NCBI RefSeq assembly: GCF_000710775.1
Contig: NZ_JOJP01000001.1
Span: 3,942,780-4,006,779 of the forward strand
Length of the DNA stretch: 64,000 bases
Source: Endozoicomonas elysicola
Lineage (GTDB): Bacteria; Pseudomonadota; Gammaproteobacteria; Pseudomonadales; Endozoicomonadaceae
Direction of reading: 5' to 3'
Positions 27,768-34,522 of the stretch are shown one piece after another. Each line of letters starts with the position of its first letter. Position 1 is the first letter of the stretch. The position numbers and the translations under genes were made by a program. Under the pieces are notes generated by a model. That model was not told where the DNA came from. It saw only the letters and a program-made list of their open reading frames with translations, and did no database searches.

Positions 27768-28322
27768 TTATTTTTCAATCTTAGTGATTTTTGATCCTTC
27801 CAGAGTGAGGTTATACATCAATCCTTTACTATCCAGAATAAAGCCTATGACCGGATGCATTAACGTTTCCGATTTAATAGAGCCACCAGCACCAAACTCA
27901 GCAATCGCAACTCCACCATCAACCCCCACTTCCCAGCCCCAGCTATTCTGGAAGTTAACCAGTGCAGAACTTGTCATAAACATGATGATCTCGGTTCGAG
28001 CCTGAAAACCCAACTGAAAACCATAAGATGCAGACACAGTGCGATAGTAATCACGGGTATTACCGTCAATCAGCAATGCACCTTCACCATACCCTCCTCC
28101 AATTGCTCCGAGCCCCCCCTTCTTGACAGATGGAAAGACCAGGATGCCTTCTGCCTGTTCACCCAACTCCTTGGCCGCAGGTCGTTCTTTATAAAGTTTT
28201 TCTAATGCTTCGTTGACGGTTGCATCCAATTCCTTTTTGGATGCCGCTTCTACAGGCATCACTGGAAACATCATTATCGTTGTCAACAGTGCAGACAATA
28301 AAAACCGAACCTGAACATTCAT
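27768..28322 (-). CDS. Secreted SYLF-domain (YSC84-like) protein
   Basis: Protein of 184 residues with a signal peptide (cleavage near VEAA, residue 26) and a SYLF/DUF1796-type lipid-binding domain containing GILVFPSVKKGGLGAIGGGYGEG-type sequence. In eukaryotes the domain binds phosphoinositides; in bacteria the role is uncertain, probably periplasmic or outer-membrane associated. It is common in marine proteobacteria. The stretch upstream (28323-28433) has no clear promoter. Confidence 0.85.
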   Translation of the reverse strand: MNVQVRFLLSALLTTIMMFPVMPVEAASKKELDATVNEALEKLYKERPAAKELGEQAEGILVFPSVKKGGLGAIGGGYGEGALLIDGNTRDYYRTVSASYGFQLGFQARTEIIMFMTSSALVNFQNSWGWEVGVDGGVAIAEFGAGGSIKSETLMHPVIGFILDSKGLMYNLTLEGSKITKIEK

Positions 28323-28433
28323 AATGCACTTACCTGCTGAAATATGCCTTGAAGGATAGCAGTAATATCAGCAGATAAGCGGACGACAATTCAAAAATAG
28401 CAAGCTACTATAATAGAGTCCTGATGGCATAAA

Positions 28434-28460
28434 GCATAAAGGACACCCATAAATTACTTG
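28434..28460. mobile_element. Solitary IS end
   Basis: 27 bases containing AAAGGACACCCATAAATTAC are identical to the left end of the transposase element at 30568-30594. No matching second end or transposase is near, so this is a relic or a target of a partial movement. Confidence 0.65.
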
Positions 28461-28474
28461 TGAGCGCCTACTGT

Positions 28475-28572
28475 TCGGCCAATAATTGGCCATCCTAGTG
28501 AACAGTGAATAATTTATTGATTATAGGTGCGGGAGGAACTGGAGTAGAGGGTCATCATCCCGACTATGCTAT
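28475..28572. repeat. Dispersed intergenic repeat, copy B
   Basis: Counterpart of 26906-27012, carrying a perfect internal palindrome GGCCAAT-A-ATTGGCC (28478-28492). It abuts the solitary IS end and follows the truncated attC site, so it may have replaced the missing half of that site. Confidence 0.6.
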
Positions 28573-28619
28573 ACCCGCCATTCACGTTGGATTTCAATGA
28601 CCACTAAAATGGGGGAAGT

Positions 28620-28648
28620 ACATCCCTTTGATTTACTTGTTACATTCC
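28620..28648 (-). other. Truncated attC-like site (R'' side only)
   Basis: Minus strand GGAATGTAAC followed by AAGTAAATCAAAGGG, typical of the left half of an attC. R'' box ATGTAAC (28645-28639) contains the TAA stop of the preceding ORF. The ten bases 28639-28648 are the exact complement of the cassette opening at 29284-29293. The L'/R' half expected further down is absent. Confidence 0.6.
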
Positions 28649-28966
28649 GGTTGCATGAAACCTTTTTATTCTGTGTCCATTTTGTGGAAAATATACGATC
28701 TCTTTAGAATCTGTATCGTAACCAGCACAATTGCGAGATCCACAATATAGATGGGCAATAGTTGTCGTTTTGGTATTGCCAAAAGTTACTTTACTGAACT
28801 CATTTTTCTCAATCGAGTTAAGTGTTTTTTGTGCAGCATCCTTACCCTGATTTTCAAAACTAACCATTTGATAAAGAAACCCAAAAGAAAGTAAAACGGC
28901 AGCCAGTGAATATTTTATGCTTTTCTGAAACTTTCTTTCGATATGGCTTGCTTTTCTGGTTCTCAA
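28640..28966 (-). CDS. Cassette-borne protein with N-terminal membrane span, unknown
   Basis: Hypothetical 108-residue protein starting at TTG 28966. The TTGA overlap couples it to the stop of the ORF before it, and no ATG is available. Residues about 18-37 form a membrane span; the C-terminal 70 residues carry two cysteines (YCGSRNCAGYD) and are probably periplasmic. The TAA stop is embedded in an attC R'' box, which is typical of integron cassettes. AT-rich compared with core genes. I do not recognise the family. Confidence 0.6.
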   Translation of the reverse strand: MRTRKASHIERKFQKSIKYSLAAVLLSFGFLYQMVSFENQGKDAAQKTLNSIEKNEFSKVTFGNTKTTTIAHLYCGSRNCAGYDTDSKEIVYFPQNGHRIKRFHATGM

Positions 28967-29271
28967 TAATAGGTTTTTTTTATAGACACTATGCGTCTTC
29001 CATTCTTGAAAGTCTTCTGAATCAATTTACTTAGAGTACTTTTCAAGAATATATGTGCGAAAAAATATGCAGCTATGACTAACGGCCCATACATCAGATA
29101 TATTAGATTCAAAAGCATTCCTTGATATAAAGACTGATGAAAGTTCCGGTCTAAGACATCACTATCTAGGAAAAGTGCATTAAGATAGCCGTGCGTGTAT
29201 GCGCTGCTTGAACAGAATAGAAATGCAGTTATACCTGCCAGAACAATTGCACTATCTGTAAACTTAATAAT
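28963..29271 (-). CDS. Small membrane protein with probable ATT start, cassette-borne
   Basis: An open frame of 102 codons from ATT 29271 to TGA 28963, with no ATG, GTG or TTG near its beginning. AAGGAG sits five bases before the ATT, ideal spacing. An in-frame TAA just upstream rules out a longer form. The product has two hydrophobic spans (about residues 7-24 and 52-75) and a basic C-terminus. It begins 22 bases inside a predicted integron cassette, and its stop overlaps the next start. Rare ATT initiation (known for infC) is inference; an internal ATG at codon 52 would leave only half the protein. Confidence 0.5.
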   Translation of the reverse strand: MIKFTDSAIVLAGITAFLFCSSSAYTHGYLNALFLDSDVLDRNFHQSLYQGMLLNLIYLMYGPLVIAAYFFAHIFLKSTLSKLIQKTFKNGRRIVSIKKTYY

Positions 29272-29286
29272 GAACTCTCCTTAGGA

Positions 29287-29409
29287 ATGTAACGCAAATT
29301 AAGGTGTGAATAACTCTGCCCCTATCTAAACCGTTTTACCATATACACTAAACTTACTTGAACTGAGGGCACCAAGCATTGTGAGTCACTCTTAAATGTC
29401 TTGTTATAT
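29287..29409 (-). other. attC-like recombination site, 123 bp
   Basis: Read on the minus strand: R'' box ATATAAC (29409-29403), then complementary imperfect arms (29405-29383 and 29316-29291, sharing TAAC, TTAAG, GTGA and CTC in order), and R' box GTTACAT (29293-29287) preceded by GC. Length and unpaired bases match VCR-type attC sites. Cleavage is expected between 29293 and 29292. The next ORF begins 20 bases later. Confidence 0.75.
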
Positions 29410-29438
29410 TTTTATCAGCAGTGAAGCCAAACCCCACC

Positions 29439-30458
29439 CTATCTTTTTCTTTTTGGCCACTCTAGATCCCAACTAAACGATGGTGGGTATGAGGCTAGCT
29501 TTTTGAATTTTTCATCAAACCTCATGACTGTCATCCGAGCTAATGGCGTGTAAATGACAAACGGAACACACTCAGTTTCATACAAACATTCGATGTACTC
29601 AATTAACCTAAAATGAAACTTCTCATAGTCTTCGGGTATATCAAATAGATGTCCCCCTCGATGGATTTTTTCATACTTTAGTTGCTCGTCCATGCGCATC
29701 AATGATCTGTAAAATTTAGGAAATAGATCAGCATGGATCACTAATTTCAGCTCTTCGAATAGCGATAAAAACAACTCATGGGACGCATAGAAGTACCCCC
29801 TTAGCTTATCGGAATCGAGGATATTGGAATACTCACGTAGATACTGCAACTCAGTGGCAGTACTCTTATTAAGGGGATAGTAATCCATCAGCTCAATTAA
29901 AACTCTCGCTTTATTTTCACTCATTGAATCTTCGACGACTAATTTATGACTAAGCTCAGAGCTTCTAAAGCCTAATATTCTGTACTGAGCATCTTTTAGT
30001 TCAACTATCCGCCTTAGCAATGTCTGAATTCTCAAAGCTTCAAACTGGATTCTCTTACGTTTTGGGTAGCTAACGTTAATCAGGTAAAAACAGCAAGAAA
30101 CCAAGAAACTAGTGATTATTGCCATCCAATAATTACTTAGTTTCGATTCATTAACAAAAGTTAAAAGCACTCCAGGAATCAACACCAATAAAGCACTAGC
30201 GATTAGAGGAGATATGATCCGTAACTGTGCTTTTAGTACAGGCAGCTTAATTTGAGTATTTGTTTTCCATATAAGCAACTTTGTCTTAAGTCGACTAGGT
30301 TCAACCCATATACCTTTGCCTTCACTAACCTTCTTACATTTAGCGTACGGTGATGGACGACGAGTTAGCATTTCAACCATACCACTTTTGCAGTCGCCGC
30401 CAATCTGCTCAAAACTTTCATCAGGGTATGCGAACGACTTAACCCGTGGCCCATTCAT
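29439..30458 (-). CDS. Cassette-borne two-TM protein, unknown
   Basis: Hypothetical protein of 339 residues from ATG 30458, preceded by GGAG; a TTG at 30473 would add five residues. Two adjacent membrane spans lie around residues 80-135, followed by a long mixed-charge cytoplasmic region of about 200 residues with helical character (LRREYSNILDSDKLRGYFY-like sequence). It fills a predicted gene cassette (29293-30486) and begins 29 bases after the attC cut site, with no promoter of its own visible. AT-rich. No family recognised. Confidence 0.65.
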   Translation of the reverse strand: MNGPRVKSFAYPDESFEQIGGDCKSGMVEMLTRRPSPYAKCKKVSEGKGIWVEPSRLKTKLLIWKTNTQIKLPVLKAQLRIISPLIASALLVLIPGVLLTFVNESKLSNYWMAIITSFLVSCCFYLINVSYPKRKRIQFEALRIQTLLRRIVELKDAQYRILGFRSSELSHKLVVEDSMSENKARVLIELMDYYPLNKSTATELQYLREYSNILDSDKLRGYFYASHELFLSLFEELKLVIHADLFPKFYRSLMRMDEQLKYEKIHRGGHLFDIPEDYEKFHFRLIEYIECLYETECVPFVIYTPLARMTVMRFDEKFKKLASYPPSFSWDLEWPKRKR

Positions 30459-30480
30459 TTTTAGGAACTCCAACTGAAAA

Positions 30481-30547
30481 ATATAACGCCAAATTCAGGG
30501 GCGCCGTAGGCGTGATCTTGATCTTCCCCTGGATTTTTTTGTTGATG
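30481..30547 (-). other. attC-like recombination site, 67 bp
   Basis: Minus strand: CATCAAC (30547-30541), arm AAATCCAGGGG, internal loop region with GATC and CGCC/GGCG stems, arm CCCCTGAATTT, then GGC and GTTATAT (30487-30481). Outer arms 30491-30501 and 30526-30536 pair with one wobble. R' GTTATAT is the exact complement of the R'' box of the site at 29403-29409, as expected for the two edges of one cassette. The plus strand T-run after the stem means a terminator is an alternative reading. Confidence 0.65.
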
Positions 30548-30569
30548 TGACTCCCGCTGTCAAGCAAGC

Positions 30570-31948
30570 ATAAAGGACACCCATAAATTACTTGACCATA
30601 CCTACAACTAATTTAACTTTACTCTCAAGACTATAAATAATACCGAAGTCAAAATAACTAAAGAAAAAGGTATTTATTAAGTACAGAGAGCAAACACGCA
30701 AGAGAATCGCGTCTATTCCCAGATGCTCAACACATGACGAAACATCACCTCATACAGCCAGGCTCGAATACTATCTTGTCAAAGGATTATCTTCGGTGAG
30801 AAAAGGTGAATGATGGATCTTGTCAAACGTCTCAGGTCAAAGTCGACCTAAATGGAGAGATTCGGAAGACATTCCCTTATTGCTATTGCAGAAACATAGA
30901 CTGACTGCAGCACATACCATGAAGCCACCGTTTGCCACTCTGTTTTGCATAGGCTTTCAAAGCCCCCAGCCTGCCCACTGCACGACGGAACCGGTTATTC
31001 CAACTCATGGTTTTCAGCCATTCATTTGGATCGATTTTCAATCTGTCGAGAATAGGTGGGAGGATATCTGGAATAGAACCTCTCTTGTCCTGCCGAATGA
31101 TACGCCCCGTCCAGTCCACCAACTCCAGATAACTGCTCAGGGCAAAAGGAATAGCGGTTTCTGGGTTTTGCCCTTGTGAACGCAAGGTTTTGAGATGAGC
31201 ATGCTGTTTTCTGAACCGACCACCACTGACTTTTGTAGCCCGCTCTTTAACTGAAGTATAATCTGAAGTTTCCGGCGTCCTGGCCATTTTTGCCCTGATT
31301 GGATTAAGGTCAACATATGCCATACAGGTCAGCAATGCCGCTTCATCCAGTAGAGCCTGGCTTTTGCAACGACCTTCCCAGAATCGCCCTTTGCAACCAT
31401 CTTCTTTAATTCGCTTCCCTTGCCAGATGCTCGTTAAGGCAACGCATAAACCAGCTAATGTCCAGTAAACGAGAGCGGTACTCTTCAGCAAACTCCTCTA
31501 CCCGCATCAACTCCGCTTTATCCAGTGATACCCCGGAAAGAAAACGCTGTACCAGCAGCGGCCCGGTAAACAGCCTTGTCCATCGTTGTAACACGGCCTT
31601 GGTATCCCAGCTCTCCCCGGACTCACGATTGATGAAGACAACCACATGGTAATGATTCGACATCACGGCATAGGCGCAGACTTCAATAGCAAATACCCCG
31701 GACAACTCTTTCAACCGGTCAACAACCCACTCTCTGCGATGTTCATAGTTTTTGCCACTAAATGCATCTTTACCACAGAGAAAAGCCCGGCGAACGCAAC
31801 GAGCCATACAGTGGTAGTACCGTGTATTGGCTGTATCGATCAGGCTTTTACGGGCGGTAGTCATTGTTACTCCGGTTTAATTTATGATTTCCGGAATAAA
31901 GATAGATCAGTTGTCTGATTGGTCAAATAATCTATGGGTGTCCTTTAT
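30570..31948. mobile_element. Y1-transposase insertion element with terminal inverted repeats
   Basis: Imperfect 28-bp inverted ends (30570-30597 and 31921-31948; 26 of 28 match by eye; core AAAGGACACCCATA) enclose a frameshifted transposase on the minus strand. Total 1379 bp. It lies between two cassette-like genes. The non-coding part 30598-30882 holds nothing else I can name. Confidence 0.75.
30883..31864 (-). pseudogene. REP-associated/IS200-type Y1 transposase, frameshifted
   Basis: Two overlapping frames form one transposase of about 325 residues. Frame one (31864-31406) has the RYYHCMARCVRR start and the HUH-like SNHYHVVV motif. Frame two (entering at about 31408) continues with DGCKGRFWEGRCKSQALLDE and AYVDLNPIRAKMA. 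The join needs removal of one T at 31408-31411 (EAN then KEDGCKG). No slippery heptamer is obvious, so I regard it as a disabled gene rather than programmed frameshifting. Confidence 0.85.
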
Positions 31949-32050
31949 ATTTCCTCTCTTTTTATATTTCCTCTCTTTTTATATTTCCTCTCTTTTTATA
32001 TTTTCTCTTTATATTTCCTCTTTATATTTCCATTATATTTCCTTTATATT
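31944..32050. repeat. Short tandem repeat, TTTATATTTCCTCTCTT units
   Basis: Three near-perfect 17-bp copies followed by shortened 13- and 11-base versions (TTTATATTTCCTC and similar). It starts in the right end of the transposase element and runs to three bases before the stop of the next ORF, taking the place where the attC of that ORF should lie. Confidence 0.8.
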
Positions 32051-32053
32051 TGG

Positions 32054-32548
32054 TTAGGTGCGGTGGCACTTAGTGAGTTCATTATGCGTCAGTCGTTCTT
32101 TGAAGTAAGAATAAATTTGTTCACTGAGCATATTATATTTTCTAAGAGTATCCACTGGATTACTACCATCTCGCTCACAAGTGTTAAGACGCAGCCCATT
32201 CTCTGTAGTTATATCGAATATTCTAAGTGTTCTATTGGTTGCTTCTTTTTCATCAAAATATCCATTGTTCTCTATAGGATTAAACATATTGGCTATTGAT
32301 GAATTTTTTCTCATATAATTTGTTAACTCCTGCCCTCTATATTTTAATATTTTTAATGATATTTGATCAGAGAATAATATTGGTAATCTGCTAAATGAAA
32401 GCTCCCCGTAAAATGGATTTTTAATTATATGAGGAGGATTGGTGTAAAATGCAACAGCATGCAATATATGGCCATTTACTAAATTATAAATAACATGTAC
32501 GTGATATAAAATGGTAAAAACAACCAAACCAATTAAAGCTCTTTTCAT
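32054..32548 (-). CDS. Cassette-like protein with N-terminal signal/anchor, unknown
   Basis: Hypothetical protein of 164 residues. It has an N-terminal hydrophobic segment (residues 4-23, signal or anchor) and a polar remainder with no recognisable motif. AT-rich. The TAA stop is embedded in ACCTAAC, a perfect RYYYAAC attC R'' box. Its nine bases GTTAGGTGC (32053-32061 plus strand) match inversely the junction 32607-32615 upstream of the gene, the signature of an integron cassette. The rest of its attC is missing. Confidence 0.6.
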   Translation of the reverse strand: MKRALIGLVVFTILYHVHVIYNLVNGHILHAVAFYTNPPHIIKNPFYGELSFSRLPILFSDQISLKILKYRGQELTNYMRKNSSIANMFNPIENNGYFDEKEATNRTLRIFDITTENGLRLNTCERDGSNPVDTLRKYNMLSEQIYSYFKERLTHNELTKCHRT

Positions 32549-32606
32549 TAAATAGATCTCATATTTTTGAAAATCTTAGAAAAATTGCACTAAGTGTTTA
32601 ATTTGA

Positions 32607-32615
32607 GCACCTAAC
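32607..32615 (-). other. Cassette junction (G/TTAGGTGC)
   Basis: Minus strand GTTAGGTGC, complementary to GCACCTAAC at the stop of the 32054 ORF. Recombination would cut after the G at 32615. The ORF starts 66 bases further on. Confidence 0.5.
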
Positions 32616-32627
32616 ATTGTATTAAAA

Positions 32628-32785
32628 CTCAAATGAGTAATATTGGATATTGCACTCACTTGAGATATAACACCCCATATAAAGCAATAACATCTCACAT
32701 GAGATATATCACTCTTTTGAAAAACAATCTAACCAACTGAAATACATCAATTTAATGCACACACCTTCAATAAATCTCAGGTGAG
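32628..32785. repeat. Four CTCA-NN-TGAG palindromes
   Basis: Identical half-sites with variable centre at 32628-32637, 32655-32664, 32694-32703 and 32776-32785; each is flanked by A/T and followed by (A/T)TA. They lie 80-240 bases upstream of the minus-strand ORF at 32548. They could be operators for an unknown dimeric regulator, or hairpins of a long attC-like site (R''-like ATATAAC at 32794-32800). Confidence 0.6.
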
Positions 32786-33338
32786 TTATTTGTTATATTC
32801 CCAATAACAACAATAATGCTGTACAAAAAAACAGCGTTGGAAACTGAGCAGCTAATCACCAGGCACGCTACCGCCAGTCCACTTGTACTTCTGCCTTTTA
32901 CTGACATCCGGGAGCGAATATATGAAACAGCTCAGGAACAACTTTTGTGATAAGAGAAATACGTGATGTGTGCACCATAGCCGACTAAAACCGAACTAAA
33001 GTATCAGATAAAAACGGTCAATTGAAGAATGCCCTTTATTATTAATCCATCGTCTTATACTTATCGAGATTTACACTGATGATGGGAGCCTCAGGCTGCC
33101 CTTTCATACGGTGAGTCAACCTCTGTTTGGCCTATCAATAGAGGTTTGAGTCTGCCGGTTATTTCATGGTCAGCCGGGGAATTTCATCTTACTTCAGAAT
33201 ATACTGGGGTACACGGATATAAAGTTAACAACCAAGTGCACAGCATTTGACCCTGAACATGCTAAAGATGCCATACGTCTGAACCCGTTTTCCCTGCTTG
33301 AACGACAGTGATTGCATAAAAAAAGAGCCGAATACTTT
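32786..33338. other. Non-coding interval before the DUF3080 gene
   Basis: No gene is supported. A 14-codon frame (ATG 32922) with a good GGGAG lies here but is too short to claim. The words GATTTACACTG at about 33069 recur near 35949, ahead of the second unknown paralogue, consistent with the duplication described below. Confidence 0.35.
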
Positions 33339-34484
33339 ATGAATAGACTTCCGTTCTTGCTTGCCCTTCACCCCTTCAAGGCAATTCATGCCATATCCGG
33401 ACTAGTCAGCAAGATAGCAGTAGAGCGGCATCCAACCCTGTTCTTACTTGCGATTTTCCTGCTCTCCGGCTGCTCTGACCGCTCCTCACCGGACTATTTT
33501 CTTGACGAATACACCACTCGCCTGAGCCGGGTTACGGGTATTGATATCCCTGCCCCCGATATCGCCCTGCCAGTATTGCCGCCATTAAGGCAGCGTGCTT
33601 ACCCGACTCCAGACATGCGTATGAAAGCACTGGACGCACTGGGTTTGCTTAAATGCCCTGCACTCAGTCAGGCAGTGGCTTATCGAAACAGCAGCCTGGG
33701 CAAGCAGATGCTGCCCTCTCAGCATTATTTTTATGAGAAAAACCTGTTATTACTGATCCCCCAATGCATTCGTTTTTTAGAACAAGCGGATGGGAATCAG
33801 GAGACCACTGCCAAGCTTCAAACCGTGTTCACCGAAAAGCAGGCATCGTTTCCTGCCATTGAATGGAATCTTATCTTTGCCAATACCGAGTTCAGCCGGC
33901 AGTTGGAGAGTCAGGGACGGTTTCTACCCGCTGATGGTCAGACGGGATTTCAGGGCACTCGTGAAGCACTGAACTACCTGATCAAGCTTCTGCCCGATCA
34001 AACACTGGAAGCCCCCTATACCCTGACCAGCCTGGAGAATCATCTGCAACAGGTTTATGCCTCCCGTTACCTGGGAGAGTTGATCTACTCAGCCACGGCG
34101 TTAAGTCAGACGCTCAATCACGCGGCCAATATTCTCGAGCGCCGTCTGCAGAAAGGGCTCATTTGTCCAGCGGTCAACCCGGCAGAAGAAGAGAGGCTGC
34201 ACAATGTCTTCCGATTGTTTTACCGGGAAAAGATTCAACCCTTTCTTGCCAGGGTTCATCAGGAAGGGAGCATTATCCGGAATGACATTAAACGCCTGCT
34301 CTCCTTCCTGCCTGCAGCACCAGACGAGGAAACCCAACGCTATCTCAGTATGATCACTCAAGAGTCCAACCTGAACAGTCCCTGGTATCAGCTGGAGCAA
34401 AGCATCAAACACCACACCACTGTCTGGGGAACATTTCTGAAGCAGTGTGGCAAAACCCCGGCGACTTCCGGTCAAAGACAGTAA
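33339..34484 (+). CDS. DUF3080 family lipoprotein
   Basis: Predicted lipoprotein of 381 residues from ATG 33339 (a TTG at 33312 adds nine). An unusually long N-terminus precedes the lipobox LLSGC. The body matches what I know of DUF3080: an LDEYTTRLSRVTG segment after the cysteine, PPLRQRAYPTPDMRMKALDALGLLKC, the NSSLGKQMLPSQHYFYE segment, and paired C-terminal cysteines. Function unknown, probably attached to a membrane facing the periplasm. Part of it (34053-34224) recurs as a gene fragment at 35717-35917. Confidence 0.8.
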   Translation: MNRLPFLLALHPFKAIHAISGLVSKIAVERHPTLFLLAIFLLSGCSDRSSPDYFLDEYTTRLSRVTGIDIPAPDIALPVLPPLRQRAYPTPDMRMKALDALGLLKCPALSQAVAYRNSSLGKQMLPSQHYFYEKNLLLLIPQCIRFLEQADGNQETTAKLQTVFTEKQASFPAIEWNLIFANTEFSRQLESQGRFLPADGQTGFQGTREALNYLIKLLPDQTLEAPYTLTSLENHLQQVYASRYLGELIYSATALSQTLNHAANILERRLQKGLICPAVNPAEEERLHNVFRLFYREKIQPFLARVHQEGSIIRNDIKRLLSFLPAAPDEETQRYLSMITQESNLNSPWYQLEQSIKHHTTVWGTFLKQCGKTPATSGQRQ

Positions 34485-34522
34485 ATACAGTTATGCCATA
34501 ATAGTGAGTTTTCTAAAGAGTC

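Noticed and set aside
30481-30547. Read only as a rho-independent terminator on the plus strand
   Set aside because: Stem plus T-run fits, but no plus-strand gene precedes it, and its end box is exactly complementary to the R'' of the next attC, which favours the attC reading.
30820-31179. 119-codon plus-strand frame
   Set aside because: Antisense to the transposase C-terminal coding region.
31406-31491. Programmed frameshift in the transposase
   Set aside because: No slippery heptamer or downstream structure recognised at the join; a single inserted T explains it.
31934-32299. Plus-strand frame rich in F, Y and L
   Set aside because: It is a translation of the TTTATATTTCC tandem repeat running into antisense of the 32054 gene.
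32922-32966. 14-codon frame with a good GGGAG ribosome site
   Set aside because: Too short to support, no role such as attenuation visible, and far from any start codon.
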